In this document: positions 25,471 through 37,266 of the stretch, piece after piece
Numbering within the stretch: the first letter of the stretch is position 1
Layout of the letters: every line of letters begins with the position of its first letter
Assembly (NCBI GenBank): GCA_002197995.1
Contig: NGZR01000003.1
Span: forward strand, 5,580,001 to 5,644,000
Direction: 5' to 3'
Source: Gaeumannomyces sp. JS-464
Lineage: Eukaryota > Ascomycota > Sordariomycetes > Magnaporthales > Magnaporthaceae
Length of the DNA stretch: 64,000 bases
The notes under the pieces: model-generated
Seen by the model: the letters and a program-made list of their open reading frames with translations, nothing else
Told to the model about the DNA's origin: nothing
Databases searched by the model: none
Made by a program: the position numbers and the translations under genes

Positions 25471-26226
25471 GGAAAAATAACGGCTTAAATTTAAAAAGCA
25501 ATAAAAGCCGCAAAAAGCGCAAAGAAAAACCGCTTAAAAATAACACAACCAAATTACGCGGTAAAAGGAATAAAAAGAAAAAAGCGCAAAACGCTAATAC
25601 CGGGAAAGTTTACGAAAGCAAACTAGCTCGCACTAATGTTTAATAAATACGAAAACGTTAAGCTTAAACGCTAAGCAAAGCAAAAAAAAAAGCGCGTTAG
25701 TTTTAACCGAAAGGGGCACGCCGGCCCGCTACGGTAAAAATAAAAACAAAAACTTTAAACGCTATTATAATAATAAAAACCCAAATTACGCTTTTAACGG
25801 CGGCTAGTACGAGCGCTATAAAGCTCGTTTTTTTCGTCGTCCAAGTTCGCCTCGCCGCTATAAGTTAAATCGATAATAATAGCAGTGTAAATAGCATTGT
25901 TTTTACAACGTAACTGCTTGCCGATAAAGTGGCCCCGACGCGAGCGAATATCGCGAGTTTAAAAAACGTTATTAATTAGGGATAACGAGCGACTATAAAG
26001 CCGAGGCGTAAATATTACAATACCGCGGTTAGCAAAAAGCGCGGGGCGTACCGCGGCCGGCAAAATAGCGTAACGTTTAAAAAGCGCGAGGCGTTTATTA
26101 GCGCTTCGAATAAATTCGGCAAGCGAATTAACCGCGGAAAGCAAACGGTCCGTTTGCGCTTTTTAACGGCGCGAAGCCTTTTTATTAGCACGTTAGCCGA
26201 AAGTTAATACTAAAACGCGCAATGCA
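25471..26226. other. Unassigned purine-biased stretch
   Basis: No recognisable gene. The plus strand is rich in gcaaaaagcgc-like words, so it gives Lys/Arg-rich frames. A minus-strand frame at 25959-26144 shows no domain. It may be the 3' non-coding end of A1, but no LTR was found. Confidence 0.35.
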
Positions 26227-26231
26227 AAAAC

Positions 26232-26583
26232 TGTTCGTGGCACTCGTGCCGGTACCGGTTTTTAGGGTGAAAAGGCTTTCGGGTATATTGTAATCTTAAA
26301 AGCTGTTTAACTTTTAAGTACAAAGCAAGGCTCCTCGTGCGAGCCTTGCTTGGGATATATATACCCCATGCCGAAAGCCGCGGGGTGCGGTCGTGCGAGG
26401 CAAATACCGGAGTCGGGATTTAACTTAAAACTTGCACAGCTTTCGTGCATAACGGCATAACCGGTAATCTCCGTGCCGGAAGCTCCGTGCCGGGGAAACG
26501 TTGTTTCCCGTTACGGTGCCCCGAGTCGTGGGTCCACCGCATTCGTAAATCGCCTCATGCGACTTTTGGCTGCCATTTTAACA
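26232..26583. repeat. Solo LTR of an unidentified LTR retrotransposon
   Basis: A 352-bp unit that starts TGTTCGTGGC and ends TTTTAACA (TG...CA). It is flanked by a perfect 5-bp duplication AAAAC (26227-26231 and 26584-26588). It is GC-rich relative to its surroundings and contains an 11-bp perfect hairpin (aagcaaggctc / gagccttgctt, about 26322-26350) and a TATA-like gatatatata. A second, more mutated copy lies at 34286-34629. The sequence is unrelated to the B LTR. No internal region of this family was recognised in the window. Confidence 0.85.
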
Positions 26584-26588
26584 AAAAC

Positions 26589-27955
26589 AAAAGCCGAAAG
26601 CGTAATTTACGTGGATAAATTAAAAACCGCGAACGAAATAGTTTTGCATTTGCTAATTGTTAGGTTTATATCGCGAAGGAATTTTAAAAATGGCCGGAAA
26701 AGCAAGGTTTTGGTTAAAAATTAACGTTTGCTAAATTTGTTATTAAGTTTAAGCCTAATTAGCCCGGTTTAACTTTCGTTATTAACGCTAATAAGCAAAA
26801 AGGAATTCCCGGGTTAAAACGGAACGCCGACTTTTGCCGAAAGTAGCACCTTTATACTTATAATGCGCGTCGCCCGCGGTAAAAGCAAGCATATCGCGAC
26901 GAGTACGGCGCAAACTCGGCGAAAAGGCATAAGCTTTTTCGAAATAACGTAAGCCTCGCTTTGCCCTAACGGTAAACGATCGTAGCTTAATTAAAACGGT
27001 GTTTACCGCAAGCCATTTAGCCCGTAATTTTAACTTTGGAAAAATAATTATCACATTTAAACTTAATATAAAAAAAAACCACGTGCTTTTCGTCGTTCGA
27101 ATTTTTAAAGATTTCGTTCGTATCGGCCACGTAAGGGCGGCTAAAATCCTTTTTATCGCGGCGGTACTAGAGCAAAAACGAATTAGCGGCGGTAAATTAA
27201 CAAAAGCAAAACGAACTTACTTTGTTAAAAAGGTTTAAATCGCTAAATTGGCGACCTGGAAAGTTACTACCGCTAAAGCTAAATGCAATAATAGCTATAA
27301 CAGCGGCGAAGGGAAGCTAAAAACGGGCAAAAGCGCAAAAAAAACAGGCCCGAAAAAGCACGAAATTAAAATCGCGATAATTAAAAAACGGGCGCAAAGT
27401 AAAAAGGAAACGGGCGCGAAATCGCGGGAAATTATTAATATTACGGGCGAAAGTGGTATGCGACGTTATAAAAACAAAAGAAAAAAAAAGCGCGAGGTGG
27501 GAAGTTTTTATAAAAAATGCGGAACCGGGACGGAAGCTTATAAAAAGCGCGAAGGAAAAAAACCAAACATAACGCGGGGCTATAACGATTTAATAAAAAC
27601 GGCAAACGCATTTTAATTTATAAGCAATACTTAACCAGGACGGCAATGAATAGCAAGCAGCCGGCTAAGCAAAACGGGATTAATACGTTTCGAGGCGACG
27701 GTAATTAGCAAGCAACCAACTAAGTAAAGCAGCATTAACAGCCCTCCGTCGCGGCGGCGACCACCGGGCAGCTAATTAAGCTAAGTAAGGCTAATAGCTT
27801 TCGATTTGGCAATATCCATTATATAGCGAGCTAAAACAAATTAACCGATAGCTTTGCGATATAAAAACGCTTAATAATAGCCGCGCATTTAAATAGGCAT
27901 TCGTTAATTTAAAAACAACGACCCGGAACGCGGCTAATACCCGGAAAAGGGGGTT
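26589..27955. other. Unassigned AT/purine-rich region with short ORFs
   Basis: Contains overlapping short frames: plus 26999-27238, plus 27248-27616 (122 codons, very Lys-rich) and minus 26788-27054. None shows a domain or an intron structure. The Lys-rich frame follows the purine bias of the strand. I consider them chance ORFs in degraded DNA. Confidence 0.3.
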
Positions 27956-28100
27956 ATGTTATAGTTCCGTGCTAGTGGCACGGGTAAAAGGCTTAAAGGT
28001 TACCTTTAAGCCGTTTTTGTGCATATATAACTAGGGATAGCTTTCGGGACTAAGCCGACTTTTTTCCTTCCTATTTTTTTTCATTTTACAAAATAACATT
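27956..28100. repeat. Tandem hairpins, possible relic of the solo-LTR family
   Basis: Two perfect inverted repeats lie close together: CCGTGC/GCACGG (27967-27983) and GGCTTAAAGG/CCTTTAAGCC with a 3-nt loop (27990-28012). The start tgttatagttccgtgc and the following gggtaaaaggc resemble the first 40 bp of the solo LTR at 26232. This may be a third, rearranged copy. The right limit is uncertain. Confidence 0.35.
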
Positions 28101-28179
28101 ATTTTAGCTCCTATTGGCCACCATTTATTAGCCCAGCTTATTACACACTTTTGCATTTAATATCGACGAATATACGATT

Positions 28180-30985
28180 ATTTAAAATGAAAAGCGATTA
28201 AAACGACCAAATTAATATTAAAAAACGGCTCGCGAATATTTCGAAAAAATACCACAAATACGAAAAATTGTTTAAAAAAGATTTAAAAACGGTGCTTTCC
28301 GAATATAAACCGTTCGATTTTAAAATTAAGCTTAAATTAAAAACGTACTTTAAATATTAAAAACTATACCAGTTTAACTTTTAATAGTAAAAGGTGTTAA
28401 AAAATAATTAAAGGAAAATTTACGAAAGGGATACGTTAAACTTTTCGATTTTTTAATAGGATATAGGATTTTATAAAAAAGAAAAAAAAACGGGATAAAG
28501 CGAATATGCATTAATTACCGCCCGTTAAATAAAACCACCGTTAAAAATCGATATTTTTTACTTTTTATTGATAAATTACGAAATAAACTCGGCAAAGTTT
28601 AATATTTTACGGTTTTAAATTTAAAGAAAGCTTACAGTTTAATACGGATTAAAAAAAACTAAAAATGGCTTACGGCTTTTAAAATAAGGTTTAAATATTA
28701 CGAGTTTTTAATAATAACTTTCAGGTTTACTAATGCATTAGTTACGTTTTAAAAGATAATTAACTATATATTACGCGAGTATTTTAACGTTTTACGTTTT
28801 CGAGTATTTAAACGATATTTTAATTTTTTCGAAAACGATGGAAAAATATAAATAACACGTATATCAAATGCTTTAAAAGCTGCTTAATGCAAAGCTTTTT
28901 ATTAAGCTAGAAAAATGTGAATGGCATTTGCAAAAAGGTCGCTTTTTTTAAAATTTGTGTGTATATATTTTAACAAGTTTGCATAAATTCCAAAAAAGTC
29001 GAAAAAGTTAAAAAATAGCTTATATTTAAAAACGTTACAAAAATCCAAAGGTTTTTTAAAGTTTTTAAACTTTACAAACGGTTTATTTGTAATTATAGCA
29101 AAATCGCTATACTATTTACGAACTTTACTAAAAATAACCACTAGTTTCGTTAAAAAGCAAAAATAAAGGCTTTCGAGCAATTACAAAAGCCGTGTTAAAA
29201 AAAAACCAGTATTAGTATTCCCAAACCTAAAAAAACCTTTCGAAATTAAAACCAACGCGTTAAATTACGCGATCGGCGGCTAACTCGGATAGCGAAACAA
29301 TTAAAAATGTTTACACTTTTGCGCGTTTTTTTACAAAAGCTAAATGGGATTTAAATTAAACTACCAAATTTACGAAAAAAAACTCTTAGTAATAATTCGA
29401 GCATTTAAAAAGTAATAACCGCAATTTATAAAACAAAGCACTAGGTTATAATATATACGAATTATAAAAACTTAACACATTTTACAATAAGCAAAAATTT
29501 AAATAAGCGATAAATTCGTTAAAACGAGTTTTTGTAAAATTATAACATCCGGATTAAATACCAGAAAAAGTCGGAAAACGGCCGGGCGGACGTTTTAAAC
29601 TAACGATTAAACCACTAAGTTATAATATTTAAAAAAACACAAGTAATTTTAACGGAAAAACCAAATGGGTTTTTAATCCCAGCATAAAGGATATTCGCTA
29701 AAACGGTTTAATAGGGAAAAGTTTAAACCCTTAAAAAAATTTAACAAATTTATAACCAGTTAGCATACGGCTATTAAAACGTAAAAAAAAACGTAAAAAC
29801 GGTTGCAATAATACCACGGGTTTGTAAAAACCCAAAGCGAAATATAAAACGCAATAAAAAATTGCGAAAATTATACCAAAAATAAAACTAATAAACATAA
29901 ACCTTATAGTTTTTACAACTTTTGCCAGCATCGAATAAAACAAAGCAAAAAGTTATTATAAATTTCGTTATGAAATTTCCCTAATTTTAAAAACCAATAA
30001 CTAAAGTAAATATAATAACGTATTAGTAGTAATAAATAGGTTTACCAAATACGCTTTGTTTTTACCATATAAAAAAAGCAGCGACGTTACGAAATTAACG
30101 TACGTTTTTATTAAGCATGTAATAGCGAAATACAGCACGCTAAACCGCTTAATTACGAATAAAAATAAGCTATTTATAAGCAAATTTTAAAAACGGCTTA
30201 TAAATAGGCTAAAAGCAAAGCATTCCTTATTTATAACTTACCATTTTTAAACAAATGGATAAATAAAGCGAACGAATTAAACTATAAAATAATATTTACG
30301 TTATTACGTTAATTATAAATAAAATAATTAGGTATAACTATTTCTTATAACCTAATTCGCTTATAATAATTTAATTTATAAAGCATAAAAACCATACCGT
30401 TTTATACGAATTACAGGTTTACATTTATAACGTATAAAAAACTTAAAGCAGGAAAGCATGCTTTAATAGCGGAAATATAAATAACGGAGTTTACCAAATT
30501 GCATAAACATTTTTAAATAAAGCTAAAAAAGTTACGGCACCGCATAACTATTTAAACGAACAAAAGAAATCGAAAAACCGACTTTTAAAAAGGGGAATAA
30601 CGTTTATCTTTTTCGATAAAATGTTAAAACAAAACAACCGAGCGATAAGTTAAACTATAAAAAATTAGAACTTTTTAAAGTATAAAAAAAAGGTTCGAAC
30701 GTAAATTATAAATTCCGATTACCATTAACTATAAAATCCCACCCGGTTTTTTATGTTTTTTTATTCGAATTAGCGCTACCAGGCTTTAAAAATAACGGGT
30801 TAATAAAAATTAACCCAAAATAAAAATACGAAATCGAAAATTTTTTAAACCATAAGCTAAAAAATAGGCTTAAAAAGTACCTAATTAAATGGAAAAAGTA
30901 CGGCTACGAGGAAAACACGTGGGAAAAAGCAACTAACCTTATAAATTGCTAGGAAACCTTAGCGAAATACCGGTAAAAGCACTTA
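28180..30985 (+). pseudogene. B3 partial pol (RT to chromodomain), RIP-inactivated
   Basis: RT spans about 28280-29000 (the catalytic region reads EYLNDIL, first Asp lost), RNase H about 29240-29600, integrase core from about 30030 (RFTKYALFLPYKKSS readable) and chromodomain about 30850-30960. The chromodomain here keeps the Trp codon (aacacgtgggaaaaa) that is a stop in B6. Multiple stops and small deletions interrupt the frame. Confidence 0.8.
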
Positions 30986-30989
30986 TAAG

Positions 30990-31135
30990 GAAGTTAGCAA
31001 AAGCAAAAGTAATTAAAAAACCAATTACCGGAAATTTAACAATTGGGTTTTTAATAATAATCGTGCTAAAATTCAAACCCGAAACTTTAGTAAAAAAGCC
31101 AAAACCACATTTAATGTGGTACAAGATTTAAGGAA
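30990..31135 (-). ncRNA. tRNA-like module 1 variant in B3
   Basis: On the minus strand a tRNA-like head with tcgggtttgaatttt (degraded B box) at about 31062-31135. Its body carries the inverted pair aaaccaatt / aattgggttt (31018-31050). The body sequence differs from that in B1, B2, B5 and B6, and there is no homopolymer tail. Confidence 0.45.
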
Positions 31136-31149
31136 ATTATTAAAAAAGT

Positions 31150-31700
31150 TACAATTTACCGGAATTAAAAAAGGCAAACAGGTTTAAATTAAAACTAACC
31201 TAAAACGATTACTAGTCGTGAAAAACGGTAAAAGCCACGGATAGCTCGGGTTGCGAAACAGCCTAGCGAGCTTTCCGGTCGGCCTCCTCCCGCTTAACAT
31301 GCTCCAATTCCTCCACACCGTTAATACCACAACGAATTGCACGCTTTTTTTTTCGAACCATATTTTTTTTTGTTTTCGCAAAGCTTAAGTTTGTTATTTA
31401 AAGCGTAGCGCTCTTTTTTTATCGCTTTAACTTCCGCTTCCATTTGCTAGTATTAAAAACCGATAAAACGAAACTGCTTAAACGAAGGGCTTAAAATGTC
31501 GCAATTTGTACGGTTTTAACCGAGGCACTCCACGCACCGAAAAGAGTTTTAAAGAAAAGCTTTACACTTTTCGCGTTTTAAAACCTCGTAATAAAAAAAG
31601 CAAAAAGGTATTTCGATAGCAAAAAAAAACAATTTAAATAAGCAAGTCCTTACGTTAAAAGGTTTTCTTCGCAAAAGGACGTTTACGCACCTAGCTAAAC
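31150..31700 (-). pseudogene. B3 antisense ORF relic
   Basis: Aligns with the antisense ORF of the other copies but is more damaged. The start codon is changed (ACG in place of ATG near 31700) and the length is altered by indels. Confidence 0.5.
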
Positions 31701-31815
31701 GTTTTGTTAAGTTAAAAGGGACGGGAAATGGTAAAAAAGGAAAGTACTTACTAATTAACGAAAGCGGGGTAGTAAAAAATGGCTAAAGGGATTTGGCTTA
31801 AAAAGGGGGACCTAA

Positions 31816-32238
31816 TGTTACAACCAGCATGCAAGCTTTAAAATAATAAAGCGGAAGGGGCCCCGGGTAGTGCTTTTGCCCCGCGCGTAAACTTACAAAG
31901 TTACGTAATAAGCTTACTTAAATTTGGATTTTTAAATTTTTGGATTTATAAGCATAACCACAAATTTAAAGGGATTTTTGGATTTATAAGCAAAGTAACA
32001 AATCCAAAAAACTATTAGGATAAAACAACGTATATATAAAGAATGGATTTCCTATTGTTTTAAATTGTTTGGATTAAGGCTTCGGCATTAGTTAACCTAA
32101 GTTAGCTTTTAGGTATCCGTTAAAGCAAGCAATTAAATTGTTTTTTTAAGTTACGTGTTCCTTGTCCACTAGTACTAGCAATATTGTCCTTTCCACCCTT
32201 AAAGTGCCCTATTTAAAAGTAAACCCTTAATTGTAACA
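31816..32238 (+). repeat. B3 3' LTR (423 bp)
   Basis: Starts TGTTACAACC and ends GTAACA, preceded by the polypurine tract aaaaaggggga. The hairpin array is reduced and degenerate. Confidence 0.88.
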
Positions 32239-32780
32239 TTTAGCCGAGTGCGAAAAGGTCTTTTTGTAAAAAAAATAATTTTAACGTAAAAACCCGCTTA
32301 TTTAAATTCTTTTTTCTTTTATCGAAATACCTTTTTATTTTTTTTTATTACAAAGTTTTAAAGCGCGAAAAGTGCGAAACCTTTTTTTAAAATTTATCGC
32401 GGTACGTAAAATGTTTTAATCGAAACCGTTCGGGTTATAACATTTTAGGCCTTTTTTACGCAACTTCGAAAAATTGGAAAATAATACGCAAAATTAAAAG
32501 CCGAGTTAAAAGTAAAAAAGGAAAAGCGTCGTGCTGTAAAACAGGAGCTTTTTGCTATTAGCGCTCGCATTAAGCGTTTAAAAGCGCAAAAAAATGTGGT
32601 TTAAAAAAATACGCGCGTTTCGGCGCGGTATTAACGTTATAAAGGAGTTAACATGGGTTAAGCGAAAAAAAAGCTGGAAAAGCTGCCGATTAGGCGCTTA
32701 CCGTTTTTTTAAATTCGCTAATTCCCGACTTTCTTTTTTTATCCCTAAATTAAGCCATTTTTAAGGTTACGCACAACCCA
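32239..32780 (+). pseudogene. B4 antisense ORF relic
   Basis: Begins at the B3 LTR junction one codon into the ORF (TTTAGCCGAGTGCG) and follows the family pattern of a Cys-containing N-terminal half and a basic helical C-terminal half, with stops and frame changes. It shows that the antisense ORF also existed in this divergent subfamily. Confidence 0.5.
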
Positions 32781-34285
32781 AATCTCCTAGCTTTGCTTAG
32801 TTTTGGTAAATTCTTTACTTTAATACAAGTGTTTTAAATCGAAGCTTAAATTTCGGTACGAGGGTTAACTTTTTTTCTAAAGCTTTTTAATGCTATTTTT
32901 TAAAAGCCTTTAGCGCTTTTTTAAAGTTAGTTTCCTTTTTTAAATGCATTTTTTTAATTCCGTACTTTGCTTATTTAACTAGGTAATGCTTAGTTTCGTT
33001 AATTACGTTTTCGTTTAGGATTTTTTTTTAATTTCGTACTTTTATTTTAAATCGATTTTTATTAATTCGTTACTTTTTATGCTAAATAACGTTAACTCGA
33101 ATAGGGAAACGTAAAAAACCGGGTGGAATTTTATAATCGGTAGTAATTAAAATTCGTAATTAACGTTTAAAACTTTCCATATTACTTTAAAAGGTCCTAA
33201 TTTTTTATAGTTTAATTTATTGCTTAACGGTTTTGTTTTAATATTGCGTTAAAAAAAATAAACGTTATCCCTTTTTTTAACGGTTGGTTTTTCAATCCTT
33301 TTTTTATTAGTTTAAGTGGATATGCGTAATTGTAATTTTTCGAGCTTCGTTTAAAATTGTTTATGCAATTTAATAAGCTTTTTTACTTGTAATTCCGCTG
33401 TTAAAGCGTGTTTCCCTGCTTTAAGTTTTCCGTACGCTGTTAGCGTAAACTCGTAATTTGCGTAAAACGGCGTAACTTTTATACTTTTATTTACCGAGTT
33501 ATTATATGCGAATTGTGCTATAAAAAGTAGTTATACCCAATTATTTGTTTATAATTAACGTAATAACGTAAATATTGTTTTATAGTTTAATTCGTTCGTT
33601 TTATTTGCTTATCCGTTTAAAAATAATAAGTTATTAATAAAAAGTGCTTTGCTTTTAGCCGTAAATCTTTTTTAACACTTGTTTATACATAGCTTGTTTT
33701 TATCCATAATTAAGCAGTTTAACGTTTTATATTCCGCTATTACGTTTTTAATAAAAACATATGCTAACTTTTTAGCGTTACTACTTTCCTTATATAGTAA
33801 AAACAAAGCGTATTTAATAAGCTTATTTATTACTATTAAAATATTATTATATTAAATATTCGTTATAAGTTTTCGTAATTTAAAAAGTTTAACAACGAAA
33901 TTTATAATAACTTTTTGCTATGCTTCGCTAAACGCTGGTAAGGGTTATAGTAATCCGTAAAGTTTATATTTATTAGTTTTATTTTTTACGCAGTTTTTAC
34001 AATTTTTAATTACTTGGTATATTTTAACTTTGGTTTTTATAAACTTTTAATATTGCTAAAATCGTTTTTAAGTTTTAATTGCCCCTTAATATCCATAGGC
34101 TAACTGCTTATGGATTTGTTGGATTTTTTTAAAAGTTTATTTTTTTTTATTTGTATTCTAGCGTTCGTTATGCCAGGACTAGGAATTTATTTAGCTTTTT
34201 AGTTAAAATTACACGAGTTTATTCCGATATATTAACCTTATAATCCAGCCGGCGGTTAAAAGCACTCGCCCGTTCGTTTTTTATT

Positions 34286-34629
34286 TGTAGCAATCGTGCC
34301 GGTACTAGTTTTTAGGGTAAAAAGGCCTTTAAATTCATATATATCTAAAAGCTATTTATTTTTTAAATATAAAAAAAAGCTCATCGTGCTAGCTTTGCTT
34401 AAAATATACATCCCACGCCGGAAGCCGTGCTGTGTAATCGTACGAGGCAAATCTTAAAACTGGGATTTAACCTATAACTTACACAGCCTCCGTTAATGCG
34501 TCGGAACCGGTGGTTCCCGTGCCAAACCCTTCGTGCTGTGAAAACGACGTTTTACATCCCGGAGTTCTAAGCTGGAGATTCGCCGCGTTCGCGAATAGCT
34601 TTGTGCGACTTTTAGCTGCCTTTTTAACA
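34286..34629. repeat. Second solo LTR of the 26232 family, inserted in B4
   Basis: 344 bp similar along its whole length to 26232-26583 (shared blocks include cgtgccggtac, tacgaggcaaat and gcgacttttagctgcc). It starts TGTAGC and ends TTAACA. It interrupts B4 sequence that is continuous in B1 and B5. A clear 5-bp target duplication is not visible (TTATT versus TTTTC), so the exact ends may be off by a few bases. Confidence 0.75.
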
Positions 34630-35992
34630 TTTTCCGACCCTTTTTAATACTTAATCCGGATGTTATAATTTTAAAGGAATTCGTTTTAACGAATTTATCG
34701 TTTAATTAAATTTTTGCTAATAGTAAAATGTAATAAATTTTTATAATTTATATACATTACTATTTAATATTTAGTTTCGTATAAATATAAACGCTACTTT
34801 TTAAAGGTTTAAATAATCGCAAAAGTTTTTTATCGTGGATTTAATAATTTAATTTAAATCCGTTAAATTTTTGCGAAAAAAAAGCGTATAAATGCAACCT
34901 TTTTTTTGTTTTTTTATCCGACTTATTTTTTAATAGCGTAATTCGACGCATCGGTTTCGACTTCGAAAGGTTTATTTAGGTTTAACATTGCTAATATTAG
35001 TTTTTATATTATAACGTCGCGTAATACTTTAAAAGCGTTTTCTTTTTATTTCTTTTAATAAAATTGAACGTTATTTTTAGTAAAATTCGTAAATAACGCA
35101 GCTTTTTTGCTAAAACTTTAAATAAACCGTTTGTAAAAGTTTAAAAACCTAAGGAATTTTCATACCTTTTTAACATTTATAAATACGGGTTATTTGTAAC
35201 CTTTTAAACTTTTTAAAGTTTATAAAAACTTGTTTTAATATAATTATAAACTTTAAAAAAGCTACTTTTTAAATATATTATACGCACTTTTTTAATTTAA
35301 TAAAAAGCTTCGCTTTAAGCAGCTTTTAAAATACTTTAATATATATTGTTCGTATTTTTCCATCGTTTCCAAAAAAATTAAAATATCGTCCAAATACGCG
35401 AGCGTAAAAACGCTAAAGTATTCTCGCAATACGTGGTTAATTATTTTTTAAAACGTAGTTAATGCATTAATAAAACTAAAAGTTATTATTAAAAAACTCG
35501 TAACATTTAAATTTTATTTTAAAAGCTGTTAACCACTTTTAACCTTTTTTAATTCGTAATAAGCCGTAAACTTTACGTAAGTTTAAAGCCGTAAAATACC
35601 GGGCTTTTCCGAGCATATTTTTTAACTTATTAATAAAAAGTAAAAAATATTAATTTTTAATAATAACCTCGTTTAATAAGCGGTAATCGATGTATATTCG
35701 CTTTATCCCGTTTTTTTTATTTTTTATAAAATCTTATATCCTATTAAAAAGTTTAAAAGTTTAATAAACCCTTTTTGTAAGTTTTTCTTTAATTGTTTTT
35801 TTAGCACTTCTTATTACTAAGGGTTAAATTAGTACACTTTTTAATATTTAAGTTATATTTTTCACTTAAGCTTAATTTTATAATCGAACAATTCGTATTC
35901 GGGAAATATGGTTGTTAAATCCTTTTTAAATAACCGTTAATATTTAAAATACTTTTTTAAAACGTTTTTTATTTAAGTAATAAGCTTTATTT

Positions 35993-36440
35993 TATTACAA
36001 TTAGGGGTTTGCTTTTAAAGTAAAGCACTTTAAGGGTGGAAAGGACAGTATTTTTAATTTGGTTAACAGGGGAACACGGGACTTAAAAGAACAATTTAAT
36101 TGCTTGCCCTAAGGGATGCTTAAAAGCTAACTTAAATTAACTAATGCCGAAGCCTTAGTTAAAGCTACTTAAAACAGTAGGAAATCCATTCTTTATATAC
36201 ACGCTGCCTTTTACCTTATGTTAAATTGGATTTATAGCTTTGCTATAAGTTCATAAATCCTTTTTAAACTTGTTATTTTATTACAAATCCATAAATCCCT
36301 TTTTGGATTTATTGCTTTATTACAAATTTACAAATCCCTTTTAGTTTACGTAACTCCACGTAACCGGGGCAGGGCGAAAGCACCACTTTAAAGCCCCCTT
36401 TTATTTTGCTATTTTAAAAGCTTGCATGTTAGTCGTAACA
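35993..36440 (-). repeat. B5 3' LTR (448 bp)
   Basis: Starts tattacaatt and ends gtcgtaaca; three hairpin units. Followed by the polypurine tract complement (ttaggtttcccctttt). Confidence 0.92.
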
Positions 36441-36553
36441 TTAGGTTTCCCCTTTTAAGCCAAATCCTTTTAGCCACGTTTTATCGCTTTGCTTTTTGTT
36501 AATAGTAAGTACTTTCCTTTTTTACCATTTCCCTTTCCCTTTTTATTTAACAA

Positions 36554-37075
36554 ATGTTTGGCCGGGTACGAAAACGTTTTTTCGCGAAAAAAACCGTTAA
36601 TTGCAAGGAGCTTTTAACGGCTATTCTTTTTAACTGCTACGAAATGCCTTCCTATTCGTACTATTACGAAGTTTTAAAGCGTAAAAAGTGTAAAGCTTTT
36701 TTTTAAAACTCGTTTCGGTGCGTGGAGTGCTTTCGGATTAATCGCTCGGGGTGCGACGTTTTAAGGCCTTTTTTTTTCGAGCTTCGGAATATCGTTATCC
36801 AGCATTTTAAACTTAAAGCTAAGCTGAAAAAGGCGGAGGAAAAAGTTTTCCGCTTTCGAAAGTAAAAACGAATGTGGCTGGAAAAAATGATGCGCGCGGT
36901 GCGTCGCGGTATTAATTCGGTGGAAAAGTTAAAGCGTGTTAAGCGGGAGGAGGCCGACCAAGCGACTCGTTAAGCTGCCTCGCAACCCGAGCCTTTTACT
37001 GCTCCTTCCGTTCCTTTTAACTGGCAAGTGCCCGAGGTTAATCCTAATTTAAACTTGTTTGCCCTTTTTAACTAG
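36554..37075 (+). pseudogene. B5 antisense ORF (522 nt)
   Basis: ATG at 36554, terminal TAG at 37073-37075. It has three internal TAA stops. At two of the positions that are stops in B6 this copy has CAG or CAA, and at two of its own stops B6 has CAA, so those stops are RIP changes of Gln codons. Only one stop (codon 52) is shared. Confidence 0.7.
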
Positions 37076-37109
37076 GGTAAATCGTAACTTTTCTTAACAA
37101 CTTTTTTAA

Positions 37110-37228
37110 GTTTTATAACGTATTAAGCGTGGCTTTAGTTTTTTTACCGAGGTTTTAGGCTCGAATTTTGGCATAACCGTAAAGGTTGATAAGTTTTCGG
37201 GCTTGCTTCGAAGTTTATCGATCCTTTT

Positions 37229-37263
<35 letters not shown>
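37110..37263 (+). ncRNA. tRNA-like module 1 with long T tail in B5
   Basis: tRNA-like head at 37110-37181, hairpin body, then 34 T in a row (37230-37263), the longest tail among the copies. The T run passes directly into the end of the pol region (gctaattcc), so module 2 is missing here: this is the empty site for that insertion. Confidence 0.62.

Positions 37264-37266
<3 letters not shown>

Larger units (their letters stand above)
28125..32238 (+). mobile_element. B3: 5'-truncated B-family chromovirus
   Basis: Begins inside the region just before RT (matching about 12560 of B2) and continues to a 3' LTR ending at 32238. The 5' LTR, gag and protease are missing. Its 3' LTR abuts B4 exactly at the start of the B4 antisense ORF, with no intervening sequence, so B3 probably inserted into B4 near its 3' end and a later deletion removed the B3 5' half and the B4 3' LTR. 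The 3' non-coding part differs from the other copies: there is no long oligo(A) tract and no second tRNA-like module. Confidence 0.85.
32239..35992 (-). mobile_element. B4: older B-family copy, 3' portion (contains a solo LTR)
   Basis: A minus-strand element lacking its 3' LTR. It begins exactly at the antisense ORF and runs through tRNA-like, chromodomain, integrase, RNase H and RT regions until B5 interrupts it. It resumes after B5 at 52574. It differs from the other copies in many places, so it is an older or separate subfamily. The solo LTR at 34286-34629 lies between its integrase and RNase H coding parts. Confidence 0.8.

Noticed and set aside
27248..27616. Lys-rich 122-codon plus-strand ORF as a gene
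   Set aside because: The composition follows the purine-rich strand, there is no domain or conserved motif, and the region is surrounded by relics.
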